A stretch of DNA of 64,000 bases from Delphinapterus leucas (GCF_002288925.2 NW_022098072.1:19268326-19332325); one strand, 5' to 3'; positions 1 through 11,800 are shown, counted from the stretch's first letter. Numbers and translations: made by a program. The notes: a model not told the origin generated them from the letters alone.

Positions 1-216
1 CGTTACTCAATCTAGCCATTAATTATATGACTAGTATTTCAGCGTGGATATTTAAAATATAACCCCCAAATCGAATTTTGAGTATTTCTCTCATAAATTT
101 AAAACAGCTCATATTTGTTTAAAGCCATTTCCAAAGAATAGTTGAAAAAGTAATTATATAATAGTTCCTCCTCCATGAGCATGGATGATTACTTTTGAAA
201 AGATATACCCAAGTTT

Positions 217-440
217 GGGGGACTTCCCTGGTGGTCCTGTGGCTAAGACTCCAGGCTGCCAATGCAGGGGGCCCGGGTTCAATCCACAGTCAGGGAACTA
301 GATCCCGCATGCCGCAACTAAGAGTTCGCACGTCTCAACTAAAGATCCTGCACGCGACAACGAAGATCCCGAGTGTCAAAACTAAGACCCGGCGCGGCCA
401 AATAAATAAGTACGGTGTTTTTTAAAAATAAAAAAATAAA
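217..440 (+). mobile_element. tRNA-derived SINE (CHR-2/Bov-tA-like)
   Basis: Head 'gggacttccctggtggtcct' and tail 'aaataaataag'. Target duplication agatatacccaagttt (201-216) against agatatatgcaagttt (441-456). Confidence 0.9.
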
Positions 441-599
441 AGATATATGCAAGTTTTTGGTTGCTTTTCTATAAATTTATATTAGACCAAGGGTTGGCGT
501 CGATTGTCTGTTTTCAGATTTCAGAGCTAAGCCCTGCCATCCTCTGCAGGCAGCAACCCTTCCTTGAGAAACAGGCTTTGGCTTGTTATTGGGCTTAAG

Positions 600-1850
600 A
601 CTGAATGCTTGACCACGGACTGCCATGCAACCTAAGCTGCCCATCATGACCTGGGTATGGTCTAACCACCAACCCATAAAGTTGGATGTGCACATCAGCA
701 CTCCATTGTCAAATGAAGGTGGCATGAATGATACTGGGCTTGAGCAGGCCCTAAAAATACATACGCGTAAGTTACAGGAGGAAGTGGCCCAAATGCCCAT
801 GGGCCATATTCCCGCTACATTACCATCTCTCTCCCAGCCTGTACCTATGTCTTCACGGGGAGTTCCCTATGACCAGTTGACTGAGGAAGAGAAAACTTGG
901 ACCTGGTTTACAGAAGCTGCCGCACAATATATGCAGGCCACACCCCGAAGTGGACAGCTACAGCCACACAACGGCATTCTGGGACATCCCTGAAGGACAG
1001 TGATAAAGGGAAACGCTCCTAGTGGGCAAAATTACAAGCAGCGCTCGGAAGGAGAAATGGCCAGAGATTAAGTCTATACCAGCTCCTGGTCTGTGGGCAA
1101 CAGTCTGGCTGAATGGACATGGATAGAATATGATTGGAAAATCGGTGACAAGGCAGGATGAGGAGGAAGAGGTATGTGGAGAGACGTCTTTGAACGGGAA
1201 AAGAATGTGAAGATATTTTTGTCCCATGTGAATGTTCACTAAAAGGTAAACCTCAGCAGAGGGGGATTCTAATAAAGTGGATAAGATGGCCTGTTCTGTG
1301 GCTACCAGTCAGCTTCCTTCCCTGCCCATCCCTGTCATCATCCAATCGGCTCATGAACAAAGTGGCCACAGTGGCAGGGATGGAGATTATGCATGGTCCC
1401 AAGTAACGTCGGCTTGTGTTAAGGCTGATCTGGCTACAGCCACTGCTGAGGGCTCAGTCTGCTGCATCAGAGACCAATACCGAGTTCCCTATATGGCTCC
1501 ATTGCTTGAGGTGATCGGCCAGGTGGAATGTTGATTACATGGGACCACATCATCATAGAAGGGGCAGCATTTTAAAGGAGTAAACACTTATTCTGAATAT
1601 GGATTTGCCTTCCCTGCGTGCAATGCTTCTACCAAAACTACCATCCGTGGATTTACGGAGTACCTTATCAACCACCACGGTGATTCACACAACATTGCTT
1701 CTGATCAAAGAACTTCTTATTCCCAAATTCCAGCCTTTTTTTGGCTAGAGCTAGGAGTCCAGGACTACACTGGAAGAGTCAAAGAAAAGAACTCAGGACT
1801 ACTAAAGGAGCAGATGGAAATGACAATCTCAGAAAACCAAAGTGACTTGT
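600..1850 (+). pseudogene. Decayed ERV-L-like pol remnant (RNase H to integrase)
   Basis: Broken frames on the plus strand carry family features of the ERV-L type polymerase. An RNase H start (WTWFTEAAAQY near 895-930) comes first. Then comes a zone with HEQSGHSGRDG (1,350-1,385), which corresponds to the RNase H/integrase junction. An integrase-core-like part (GFAFPACNASTK near 1,603-1,640) follows. Several stops and frameshifts separate these pieces, and gag, protease and LTRs are absent. It lies just beyond the CD24 3' end and is inactive. Confidence 0.7.
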
Positions 1851-2387
1851 GGCCCTCTGTGCAGATATGAATACACTGCCAGTGACTACACAGACTGAGG
1901 GACCTAGCATATGCTGTTCCCTCCACCAGGAGTTCTCCAGATCCTCCATAACATAGCTCAAATGTCAAAGACCATCCATCATCACTCAACCATAGCCCAC
2001 GATTCTCGCTACCCTGGCCTGTTTCCCTCACAGCACTTGCCAGTATACTGCCTATTTGTCATATACATACTCTTTTCCTCAGCTATAGGAAAAGGCCTTG
2101 TCCAGCAAGTTCAGCATTCAATCGAACCTTTAGTAACCTGACACGTAGCTGGCATTCAATAGTTGCTGAGTAAGTAGGGATGCCCACTTGAAGGCCTAAA
2201 GATGTCAAATTTCAGATGGATTCTTCAGCCAAGACATGCTGCTCGCTGCCAACGCAAAATAGCTTAATTGTAATGTTCTGTTTAATAGGAAAATACTGAG
2301 GTATATACATCCCTAATGGTTTAAGTAGACTCACACAACCATGGTAACCCACAAAGAATTCCTTGCATTGGAAAAACATTCAATGGA
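1851..2387. other. Region between the ERV remnant and the CD24 3' end
   Basis: Nothing coding recognised. 2,100-2,180 looks like an old L2 or MIR 3' end ('acgtagctggcattcaatag'). Confidence 0.4.
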
Positions 2388-3896
2388 TTGCTTTCAGCCA
2401 TCTTTTTATTTACAGTTTGTGTTTAATGCAAATCAATTCCATAACAAGAGAAGTTACTATGAATCAAAGCATAAATACACAAACACAATATACAATCCAA
2501 AATAGATGTACAGCATTCAGGCATGAAACAAAAGAGAATGTTCATTCACACACACAGTAGCTTGAGATCTGTTGGATATGGTTGTTCCAGTGTAGATTTC
2601 TAAAGATGGAAAAAAAAAATGACTGGTTATCAAGACTACTGTGGCCATATTAGATTTCGGAACATCTAAGCATCAGTGTGTGACCATGCGAACAAAAGAC
2701 TTTAGGGAGTGTCTATTTTTAAAAAGGTTTCTGTGCATCAAGGCAGTTGTGAAAAGATTTACTTTCCAAAATCAAGCCCATTTTAGGCTTAGGACCAGGT
2801 TCTAACTATCTAAAAATATTGAATGATAACATAAAGTGTTCCAAATGTGGCTATTCTGATTCAGTTTAAAAAGAAGTATTTACAGAAAAGAGTACAAAAG
2901 TTTTTCTGAGTTTAATGTAAGCAAGCTTCCAGTCTTCCCTTGCCAAATACATTTGATTTATAGTTTAGCTCCTTCACATATTTGCCTTTTTAATTTCAAG
3001 ATTTGTCAATCTTCAAAACAGATCATTTTTTAAACTGTAAAAAGTATCCAACATATGCAGAAATAAAAAGCATTTTGAATTAGTTGAGATCAATGTAATT
3101 CTACTCTTTGTTATCTGTTTAGCTAAATGAATCTACTGCTCTTTTTGAATAAGAATAGTTGATAAATATATAAGCAAAATGTACTCATTATGCTTGGATT
3201 TGGGGTAGATTCCAATCCATCATTGCCCTGGTACATATCAATGACTATATAAAAATTCAAATGCAATGTCAAACCCAAACCCCAAGGGAAAGAAAGAGTT
3301 CAGTTCCCAAGAGAACAGCGATACCTCAACATAAAATTTTCTCTAGAGTACATCAGCATTAAATTAGTACTGCTGAAACAACACATTGAGGATTTACAGT
3401 AACACCTGGAAGTTCCTTCTAATGTACATATAAATAGAATCACAGAAGCTTTGTTTTACCTCATTGTTTTATGGCCTTATAAATTTAATGAACAAATGAA
3501 AACTGAATCTCTGTTCCACATCCCATTCTTTATCTCTAGGTAAGATAAAATCTATTCTCACTTTCAAGGTAGAGTTTTATGTGTCCATACTTCTTAAGCC
3601 ACATTTAAGGAAATCATCTCTTAACTAATTTTGGATGTTGTCTCTCTTCATCTTGTACAGGAAACTCCAGCAGATTTAATATTGGCATTCGTCATCTAGT
3701 CAAACCCTTCACATGCTCTTCAAACCAATCAAATTTGGGATCCTCAACAGTTTCTGTCAATAAAATAAGGTGTGGAACTGGCAGATTCATTCAATGAAGA
3801 CCTGTTTTTTTTTTCCCTTGTCACACTGGATGTCTGGATGCCATCTGAATTGGGTTTAGAGGATGGGAAGTATAGATGTTTCTTGGCCTGAGTCTC
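2388..3896 (-). other. CD24: CD24 3' untranslated region
   Basis: The sequence just after the stop codon (AGAGACTCAGGCCAAGAAAC on the minus strand) and the final part near 2,345-2,420 match the recognisable ends of the long mammalian CD24 3'UTR. No SINE interrupts it, unlike most of the window. Its length, about 1.5 kb, is similar to human. The cleavage site is inferred 10-25 bases past the poly(A) signal and is approximate. Confidence 0.85.
2405..2410 (-). terminator. CD24 polyadenylation signal AATAAA
   Basis: The minus strand reads AACTGTAAATAAAAAGATGG, a canonical AATAAA at the expected end of the CD24 3'UTR. Confidence 0.85.
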
Positions 3897-4064
3897 TTAA
3901 CAGTAGAGATGTAGAAGGGAGAGCGAGATCACCAAGAGACCGGCTGTTGACTGCAGAGTACCGGCACTTGCCTTGGTGGTGGCATTCGCTGGATTGGGGG
4001 CAGCTGAGGTATGCTGGGAGGAATTACTTGAAGGCATTACAACAGTTGTTTGATTTGAATAAAT
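3897..4064 (-). CDS. CD24: CD24 coding exon 2 (mature peptide and GPI tail)
   Basis: The exon carries 55 codons plus TAA (3899-3897), preceded by a TATATATTTTAG acceptor. It contains the signature stretches SSNSSQ, NATTK, LQSTAG and the tail SLSLLHLY seen in CD24 orthologues. Compared with human, residues around NQTTVVMP and HTSAAPNPA are changed and about two residues are missing. The last residue is Cys where human has Ser. Confidence 0.96.
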   Translation of the reverse strand: MYSNQTTVVMPSSNSSQHTSAAPNPANATTKASAGTLQSTAGLLVISLSLLHLYC

Positions 4065-6904
4065 CTAAAATATATAAGAAGTTACACTGATCAATTTCCA
4101 ACATCACAGTTGTCTCCACATACACTTAATATGCAATTAAGATAGATGATATATTCTCAGATTGCTCTGTTCCCATTATTCCCTTACGCACATCATTTAA
4201 TTCTGAATTTTTGCTTAGTCCCACCAAGATCTTTTAGTTTCAAAACCCACTACCTAGAGATACCTAATGACTGCAAGTAGCAACAACAACCAAAAACAAG
4301 CAAACAAAAATGTTCTTCAATAACTACATAACTCCCAAGAGTATGACTTTATCCTTAATTCTTTATAAAGTAATAAGTAACCAAGTTAACTAATCCAGTT
4401 TCTGATTATATTAACTGGCATTGCAAAAAAGGTTTCCTCTATTTTCCCAAGAAGGGGAGATTTTAAAGTTGCACAAATAATTTGGATTTTAAAATATGGT
4501 AATTTGAGACATGTTATGAGAATTGAGTCGTCTATCCTGGATTTGCTGGGTAACTTTCACATACCCATTTAATACAGCCTTGCGTTTAACTTAAGGGGCC
4601 CTGCGTATCTTATCTGCTCCCTTGAAATCTTGAAAATTATATATAACACATCTCAAAAATGGCCACGATATTCATTTTAAGTTGAAAAGTATAATATAAT
4701 GAACCCCTGCCTTAAGGCAAAATGATTTCACCCAAAGCATCGTTTAGTCGGAATGACTTCACAACAGATGAGAGGGTTTGGTGTTGTTTTCACCAGCTGC
4801 AGCCTTCCTGCCTGGTCACTAAGCTCACCACTGTGGCCAAGGACCAAGGTCCCCCCCAGTGTCCCAGCGCCTGAGTGGCATTATTCACCACACTATTTTT
4901 CGAGTCACTAAATGCACAGTCCAGCGGGGCACGTGGTAATCTCTCCTTTGTCACGGAACAAAGGCAGTCGGGAGATTTCAGCTCTCACTGCAAGAGAGGG
5001 TTTACAAGGGCTTCTGATTACAGGCGGGACCAGGACGTGGCACCAAGCAGGTCTGGCCACATGTACGTTTGGCTGCCTTATCAATCCAAAGATAAAACCA
5101 TTCTACCTTTTGTTGTAAACCCATAAGGTAAACCCAGCTCCTTTTGTTATAAAACCCATAAGGACATTAAGCAAGCATTGATTTAAAAATTGGTAAATCC
5201 TATCTAAAATAGACTAATTTTTAAAATCTCGATCAAGTCAAATACATTTATTGGAAACCTACCCAATAGCGTGTGCTTCCAGGAAAAAGCACTTCCACTA
5301 AAAGGAAAGCATTAACATGGTACATAATTTAAAACAGGGCTCGCTGTTTGGGGGCAAGACTTGTTTTGGGATCCCTGAAGGTAATCTGTTCTTATTCAAC
5401 AAAGCTTTGGTGCATCAGGTGACTTTTTTACTAGAGCCCAGTGCAGCAATAGGAGAATCAAAGGGTCCTCCACAACAACGAAAAAAACTGTTAATATATT
5501 AAACTGACATTAAACAAAATTTTCCCTACCAAACTACCAAAGATTTATTTGCATAACTATTAATAAAAACCCTCAAATTTGGAGGTGGGGTGGAGGATCT
5601 GGTTGGAAAGGTGATGGAGTGGGCGGGGGAGAGCAGCGTTTCTGGTGGCCGTGCCCCTCCCCCACCGAGGAATGGTGAAAGGCTCGCGAGCGCAGCCGAC
5701 CCGCAAGACAACAATAGGGTACAGTTACGCAGCCCGCGGAGCGCAAGACGAGGAGCGCTCCGCTCTCAGGCTGCGCTCCCAGGTGAGTCCGGCGGCTGGG
5801 TGTCTGGGGACCTGGCGCACCCAACTTTTCGTACGAAATGCTCAGCACTCAGAAAGCCCCAATGGAAGGCGATGGCGAGCCACCCGCTCGGGCACCTCTA
5901 CCTACCCTCCAAGCCCAAGCTGCTGGAGACAAGTGCCCCTTCTCTCTCTCCCAGCGCCCCCCCACCACTTGGATCTCCCAGGCTCAGCCCCTGGCCTCCC
6001 TCGCGGCCGCCGCGCACCCACCCGGCCGGACACCGCAAGCGAGGTCGGTTCTCGGGACACAGGATCTGGAGAGGAGGCATTGGGGACAGGGACAAAGCCT
6101 TGCGGGGACTCGGGACAGAAATGTCCCACCCACCGCCTGCCCAGAGCTAGTCAATCTGGCTAACACGGGGTTCCGTGGTGACGAGATGGACCTGTAAAGT
6201 CGTCCCCGGGAGAGCACAGGGTCAGGAGAGGGTCCCCGCCCAGGCCTCAGCCCCGAAACACGCGGGACTGAGGTGGGTTGATAGGGCCGGGTAGCCGCGG
6301 CTTCCTCGGGATCCACGAACCAGCTCTGAATGGAGAACGGACGAGAGCGGCGCCCCCGAAGGGTATCATCCCCTCTCTTTGTGTGGTGCGCTGGGGACGC
6401 GAAGACACTCGTAGAGGGAAGCGGGGTGTTCATGGGATCCAGGGACGACCTCCCCAAAAGGCCTGAGGTCTCCAAGCGCTCCAGAGGTGGGGAGCGCACC
6501 TTCTCTTCCCCGCTAGCACCTCGGACTTCTGGGTGAAAGCAGGCGGTGGGCGTCAGGCTGCCTGGGAAGGGCTGCGCGGAACCCGGGGTGGGGCGGAGTC
6601 CTCCCAGCCCACGCGCGGAGGTGCTTTGTTTCCGGGGCCGCGGAAAGGGTGGAGGCAGCCGCCACGGAGTGGAAAGTGGGCTCCACATTGCCGTCCCACC
6701 AGGTCAGATTCTACTAGATTCTCTCTCCGAGTTCGGGCCCGTGGCCCGAGGTGGGGGGCGCAAGCCAGTCCCCAGGGGGCGGCCCCACCCCCCTAGGGCG
6801 CGGACCCCAAGCCCCAGCGTGCGCCAGGACCTCACCTGCGTAGGTAAGAGCAGTGCCAGAAGCAGCAGCCCCAGTCCGAGCCTGGCCACCATCGCTTTGC
6901 CCAT
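3897..6904 (-). CDS. CD24: CD24 antigen, two coding exons (join 6904-6836, 4064-3897)
   Basis: CD24 is a very small, heavily glycosylated GPI-anchored surface protein that acts as a ligand for P-selectin and Siglec-type receptors (family knowledge). Seen here: exon 1 gives a signal peptide ([10 protein letters not shown], then a Leu-rich core, ending LLPTQ). It is spliced through CAG/GTGAGG to exon 2, which begins IYS after a TTTTAG acceptor. The join is in frame and gives 78 residues, against 80 in human. The expected signal cleavage after Ser26 leaves a mature peptide of about 32 residues, rich in Ser/Thr, with sequons NQT (27), NSS (37) and NAT (50). A hydrophobic GPI-addition tail follows (about 59-78, ending LLHLYC); the anchor site is probably Ser56-Gly58. 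The intron is 2,771 bp. The start ATG sits in GGACATGG. The intron, TATA promoter and MTRES1 synteny argue against a retrocopy. Identification is very secure. Confidence 0.97.
4065..5584. other. CD24 intron 1, AT-rich part, no feature recognised
   Basis: Intronic sequence without a recognisable repeat or gene. Short open frames at 4,875-5,126 and 5,317-5,502 show no domain. Confidence 0.6.
6836..6904 (-). CDS. CD24: CD24 coding exon 1 (signal peptide)
   Basis: The exon carries 23 codons from ATG at 6904-6902 to CAG at 6838-6836, followed by the donor GTGAGG. It encodes nearly the whole signal peptide. The family sequence [19 protein letters not shown] is preserved; residue 3 is Lys where human has Arg. 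It ends on a codon boundary (phase 0), as in human CD24. Confidence 0.97.
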
Positions 6905-7011
6905 GTCCGCTCCGTCGGTGCGCAGCGCGTCTCACTGGATGCGGGGTACGTGAAGGACCGCTGGCTCCGGGCGGACGCAGGCAAGGTGGGGAGGGCGGCT
7001 GGCGGGCGGGA

Positions 7012-7020
7012 CCTTATATA
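7012..7020 (-). promoter_or_regulatory. CD24 TATA box
   Basis: The minus strand reads GGTATATAAGGTCCCG about 110 bases before the CD24 ATG. This predicts a start of transcription near 6,985 and a 5'UTR of about 80 bases. A TATA box inside a CpG island fits a tightly inducible gene. The start site itself is inferred. Confidence 0.8.
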
Positions 7021-7041
7021 CCGGGACAGCCACAATAGCCG

Positions 7042-7049
7042 TGACGTGG
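7042..7049 (+). promoter_or_regulatory. TGACGTGG element upstream of the CD24 TATA box
   Basis: TGACGTGG lies about 25 bases upstream of the TATA box. It matches the core shared by ATF/CREB-type and unfolded-protein-response (ATF6/XBP1) sites. The match is visible; factor binding is inference only. Confidence 0.4.
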
Positions 7050-7076
7050 CGCCGCCCGCCCACCCGCGCTCCCCTC

Positions 7077-7108
7077 CTCCTCCGCCGCCGCCGCCGCCGC
7101 CGCCGCCC
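7077..7108 (+). repeat. (CCG)n microsatellite in the CD24 promoter
   Basis: About nine uninterrupted CCG units follow a short CCT run, roughly 60-95 bases upstream of the CD24 TATA box. On the CD24 sense strand it reads (CGG)n, a repeat type prone to length change. Confidence 0.85.
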
Positions 7109-7960
7109 ACCGCGCGCGCCCGCTGGCCGCCTCTCCGCATCCCGGCCCTCGCCTGGCTCCCAGCGCCCTCTCCCTCCGCCGGCCCCGGAGACCTCCGGGC
7201 GGCAGGTGGGCGGCCGGCGCTGCTGGCTCCCGGAGGGATGCTTTGTCTTTCCCCGGGCAGGCAGCGTGCAGGCTGGCACAGGCGCCCGGCACCTCCCACA
7301 CACGACCCGGGGCGAACTAGCGAGCCACACACGCCGTTCCCGGGGCCGAGCCCAAGTTTCCTTTGTTTCCCCGGACCTGCCATCTTACCCCCCAAAAGAA
7401 AAGTATGAGCCTCCCGCGCGGCGGGCAGCCTCCAGTCCCGGCTGTGACTACGGCGCGGACCCCGGGGCTCCCTCGGCTAGGGTTTTCTCCGATTTCCGCC
7501 CCAGAGGAAGGGGAACCGTGCGGGGTTTGTGGGTGTCCCGGACCTGGCGACGGGAACAGGGCGCCGGCACGCGCGTGCCCTTCCCAGGCTGGTCGGCCGG
7601 GCTGGCAGGAGGCGCCCGCGCTCAAAGCAATGTGTGTGCGCTCGGCCCCGCGCCCGTCACGCCCGCCCCTTCCCCCAGCCACTCGCTTTGTTTTTGGAGC
7701 TCCTCGTGTTCGCCTGTGAGAGTTCTATGGGGCATCCCAGGTCCCCGGCCCCCCGAGAGGTGGGGAGCCGCCCGCCGGGCGCGGACACGCTGCCCGGACA
7801 CTGGTGACGACTGAGTTTCGGTCCCCGGCGCTCCTCCCTGCCGCCACTGGCGGACGCGGGCGAGGAGACGATAACCCACTCGGAGGGGTGATTTCCCCTC
7901 CCCAGCCCTAAAGGCCCCGCCGGCCCTCACCACGCGGCTTTGCTCCCAGGTCCTACCCAG

Positions 7961-8789
7961 GGAGCGGGAACCTCCTTGGCGGTCCCATTAGAATTCGCTG
8001 CCCCAGTGGAATTCCTGGGGACATGCTTCTTTGGTCTCTGTTGCAACGTACTTGCTCATTATCCTTTTAAAGAGCAAAAGCTTTCGGGATAAGGCTTTTA
8101 CTTTTCCATAGCTGCCATTAGGCGATTTAACGAACTGGTGCATGTAGGAGATTAGTCATTATTCTGCAGATTTGAGTGGAATATATTTTCTAACCATCCT
8201 ATTGTGAAAACTTTCAAGCACACAGTGAAAGTAGAAACTCTTTTACTGGTGGAAGGTTTTTTATTTAATTTGAGTTGCGGGACATAATCTTTTTAAAGTT
8301 TGCCCAAGTGGTTTGCCGTCTTTGAAGCAAACAGAGACCAAACATAGTAGGGCTGTAAATTTGTTTAAATTTTACTTTTGCAGAGCAACCTGGTTAAACA
8401 AGGTTTGTTTTACGGAAGCAGAGTGGCAATGGAATCCACAATAGTTGGTCTGTGACTGAATGGGCCTGTGCCTTACTGGTCAACCACTTTAACTCAGTAA
8501 CTTTCCACGTTTAGTATGTACTGTGCAACACTTGAATTTCTGTCCTGCACCAGCGGATTTTCCTGTTTTACAGTATTATCACCTTGTATAGAAATAACCT
8601 AGCCCGTTCCAGGACGTGAATGGTCTGTGGCCCAGAAGTGCCTCGTCCCAAGGCAGGGCCCATAGGAGAAGCTGCTTGTTGAACTAAATGGTGGTATTCA
8701 TAGGATGCATTAATTTTGTCCTGTATCTCCTTTTTCTATTCCTGGTCCCCTCCTCCTCCCTCCTCCTTGTTATTAATTTGAAGAGATTA
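7961..8789. other. Intergenic, no feature recognised
   Basis: Unique-looking sequence just upstream of the CD24 CpG island, with no repeat or gene seen. It could hold distal CD24 regulatory sequence, but nothing in the text proves it. Confidence 0.5.
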
Positions 8790-8965
8790 ACTAATGGAGT
8801 GGTTAAGAATAGATTCTAGAGCCAGACTGCCTTCGTCCAAATCCTGGTTGTGCTACTTTTACTTGAGGCAAAAAGCCTCCGTTTCTTCATCTGTAAAATG
8901 GAGATAATAGAGCCATTATGAATTAGTTATTAAAGGGTTGTTGTATATAAAGTGTTAGAGCAGTG
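8790..8965 (+). mobile_element. MIR SINE
   Basis: MIR core with 'cttcatctgtaaaatggaga' and an upstream 'agagccagactgcc'. Confidence 0.75.
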
Positions 8966-9689
8966 CCTGCGTTACCCTGGGAGCTCTCAGGTGATATTTG
9001 CTCCTGCACTGAAGGTCTCAGGAACCTTCTTTGCAGCTGTGTGATTCATGAAAGACATATCAAGCACCAAATAGTACCCAAATCTGGTAAGGCCCCTCAT
9101 CACCAGCTAATGAGACTGCATAATTCACGAAGCAAGGCCCTTCATATCTGCCTAGCAGTTCCCCTGGGCATCCTATAAGGGGTGTTACCTGGGGCTTTGA
9201 CAATTCTGTACCCTGGAGGCTTAGCCCTCCTAGGGAAGTCCTCATTACAAATCCTTCATGCCACTCTATTTCCTATATGGCAAGAAACTCAAGAAAACTG
9301 CCTGAATCTTTCTTCTAGGTTTCTTTCTGTGAATTCCTTCTTCCTGTTCATTCTTCTCTTCTGGTTTTCCATAGTCATTTGTTTGCTTTTCCCTTAGTCA
9401 ATAATAGCTCATGCTCCTAAGACTATACATTGTGAATCTCAATAGTCATCCTAGAATTTTTCTTAAGACACATTGCCAATTTACATTTTTATGAAGAAAG
9501 TATTTCATGGAAGGATCTTGTAACTGATGGATTCCATACATTGGCATATGTGTGGAAAGTCATAGCTTTAAGTTTTAATATTTTTTCCATGAGATAGCAT
9601 GTGACCCAATTTTTTGATGCTAGTTCTCTTATGAGTAAAATTAAGGAAGCAATATGTACAATTTCTTAGTGCAGAACTGTGAGGAGTGA
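8966..9689. other. Intergenic, no feature recognised
   Basis: No gene or clear repeat seen. Confidence 0.45.
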
Positions 9690-9930
9690 TGAAGAACCAA
9701 ACTAAAGATCCAGAGTCTAGGTAGACTCTGAAGTCAGACCTGGACTTGAAGCCTGCTCCATCACTTTCTAGGGGTCTGACTTTGGGAGAGCTTCCCAACC
9801 TCTGACACCTCAGTTTTCTCATCTGGAAAATGGGCTAATAATACCTGCCTCACAGGGGTATGATCTTCACTGAGATAATGTGTATGGTTAGCAGAGTGCC
9901 TGACACATAGTAGGGACTCACTAAGCTGCC
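9690..9930 (+). mobile_element. MIR SINE
   Basis: MIR text: 'ttttctcatctggaaaatgg' and 'gtgcctgacacatagtaggg'. Confidence 0.8.
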
Positions 9931-10019
9931 ACTTCTGTTGCTGTAGGATCTATTCATTATAGTGTGGCTTTTGAAATCTTTCATTTGTATAGCAATTGCT
10001 CTTTTTCTCAAGCATCTTT

Positions 10020-10250
10020 GCAGGTGGTATTTTGTATGTGCACCTATGAGGTCAGTAAGGCAGACCTCATTTCTGAGGCACAGAGAAGTTAAGTAACTTA
10101 CCCAAAGCCACATAGCCAGTTACGGTACCTCACCTAAAACCATAACCAAAGTTTCCTGACCAGATCCCAAGTGTTTTCTGTTTTGCCAACAAGAGCAGAG
10201 ACACGTCTTCCTACACCATATCCTCTTCATCAAGCACTCAATCAATGTTT
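10020..10250 (-). mobile_element. Probable MIR/L2 fragment, reverse orientation
   Basis: 'gaggcacagagaagttaagt' and 'acttacccaaagccacatag' are reverse-complement MIR signatures. Confidence 0.5.
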
Positions 10251-11227
10251 GCTGGCTGAATAGGCTAATGTTAAGGGAGCAGGTTAATTTGCTTTTTTTT
10301 TTTTTTTTTAATTTGCTTTTTAAGGTAAAATAGTAAATCCTATTTTTAGGGGAAGAGAAGATATTACTTGACATTTTTAGAACGTCAACAAAATGGGTAT
10401 GAAATATATTAATCCAATAACGGATGTTTCTTCTGTGCTTTATAGCAGAAATGGTGGCTGGAATAATTAAATAATTCGTTTAAATTCTATTCTGCAATAT
10501 GGTGGTGTTTATGTTCACAATACTCTTCCCCCTTATTCCGTACCACCATTAAATGCATTAAATTCCATGCATTTAATATTTTGATCTATCCTGGTTTTTT
10601 AGCTAAGCTTTGTTCCAAACCCAGGAACTCCAGCCTGCTCCAACCATGAGATGGCAGTGAAGGTGACCAAGTGAAAGAGCGTTTTTGACTGAGTAGGTTC
10701 TAAGTCCTGGGGCTGGAGCTTGTTTAATCAGCAGATGGAGTCGCAGCCTGACTCTCTGTGGGGACGTGCTGCCCTCTGCTGACCATAGGGACCCCTCAGC
10801 TCTCACTGTCAAAAAATAAAATAAAACCCCTCCTTTGTGCCGACTATAAAAGCCCTGAATTTTTGAAGCCTTGTAAAGCTAATAAACCGCAATGAGCTTC
10901 CTTGACTATTAGTTCCTTTTTTCCCTCTAGAGACTCAAAGAAATTCTCTCAGGTCTTAGGCTTCAATCAAACAAGAAAACAAATGTAAAGTGTAGGAATT
11001 GTATTATTTTCAAATGCAAATTGGTAGTAGGATGCCTGCCTCTAAGCATCCTGGGGATTTTTTTCTTAAGGAAATGAAACAAAAAGAAGTAACTCTTAAT
11101 CTCCTTGGCCAGAATTTAAATTCAGTGTCTCCATTGTGTGTTGTCAAGGATGTGAGAAAGCCAGTCTTCTCATCGACACTGATGGGATTATAGAATGGAA
11201 TTTGACATCTATCAGTATTAAAAATAC

Positions 11228-11800
11228 ATATCCCCCTTAGACCTAGCAGTTCTAATTTTAGGAACTTAGCCTACAGATATACTTGCAGAAATGCAAAAGG
11301 GTTTTTGCAGCACTGCTTGTAACAGCAAAGGATTGGAAATCACCTAATTATCCACCGATAAAGCCCCAACTAAAGAAATGATAGCATGTCCGTATCACAA
11401 AATATTATAGATCATTTAAAAGAGCATAATATATACTACAAAGAAAAATAACCAAATAAATTCTTCAGTGAAAAAAAGTAAGATACAGAACACTGTGTAC
11501 ACTAAGGTACTATCTGTGTTGAAAGGAAGGAAGGAAGGAAGGGGGAAAGGAAGAAAGAAAGAAAAAGCTAGACAGAAAAAGAGATTATTTCCAAAGGGAT
11601 ACACAAGAAATTGATAGCGGTACTTGCCTCTGAGCAGGGAGCTGGCTGGGCTAGGGCACAGAAGAAGTAAGAGCCATTTTTCATTACATACTGGTTTGTA
11701 CTCTTTGAATTTTGTACATTACTTATTCACAATATGTACATTATCTATTCATTTATCACAATAGATAAAATCATTTAAATAATGTCAATACATTCTGTGG
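11228..11800 (+). mobile_element. Old L1 3' end
   Basis: Diverged L1 3' text: 'acctagcagttctaatttta', 'aggattggaaatcacctaat' and 'gggatacacaagaaattgat'. A GGAA-rich microsatellite sits inside at 11,521-11,566. Confidence 0.7.
11521..11566. repeat. Purine microsatellite (GGAA/GAAA)
   Basis: Imperfect GGAA and GAAA units. GGAA arrays can bind ETS-family factors, but this one is short. Confidence 0.8.

Larger units (their letters stand above)
5585..7960. promoter_or_regulatory. CpG island over the CD24 promoter, exon 1 and 5' intron
   Basis: This is a dense, CG-rich block of about 2.4 kb in otherwise AT-rich DNA. It spans the CD24 promoter, exon 1 and the first 1.2 kb of intron 1. Many long open frames on both strands here are a by-product of high GC, which makes stop codons rare. 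None shows a recognisable domain or conserved start. Confidence 0.85.

Noticed and set aside
5590..7814. Long open frames on both strands in the CD24 CpG island (up to 257 codons)
   Set aside because: High GC removes stop codons by chance. Frames overlap on several strands, are low-complexity (Pro, Arg, Gly, Ala runs) and show no domain; only the short CD24 exon 1 frame is supported.
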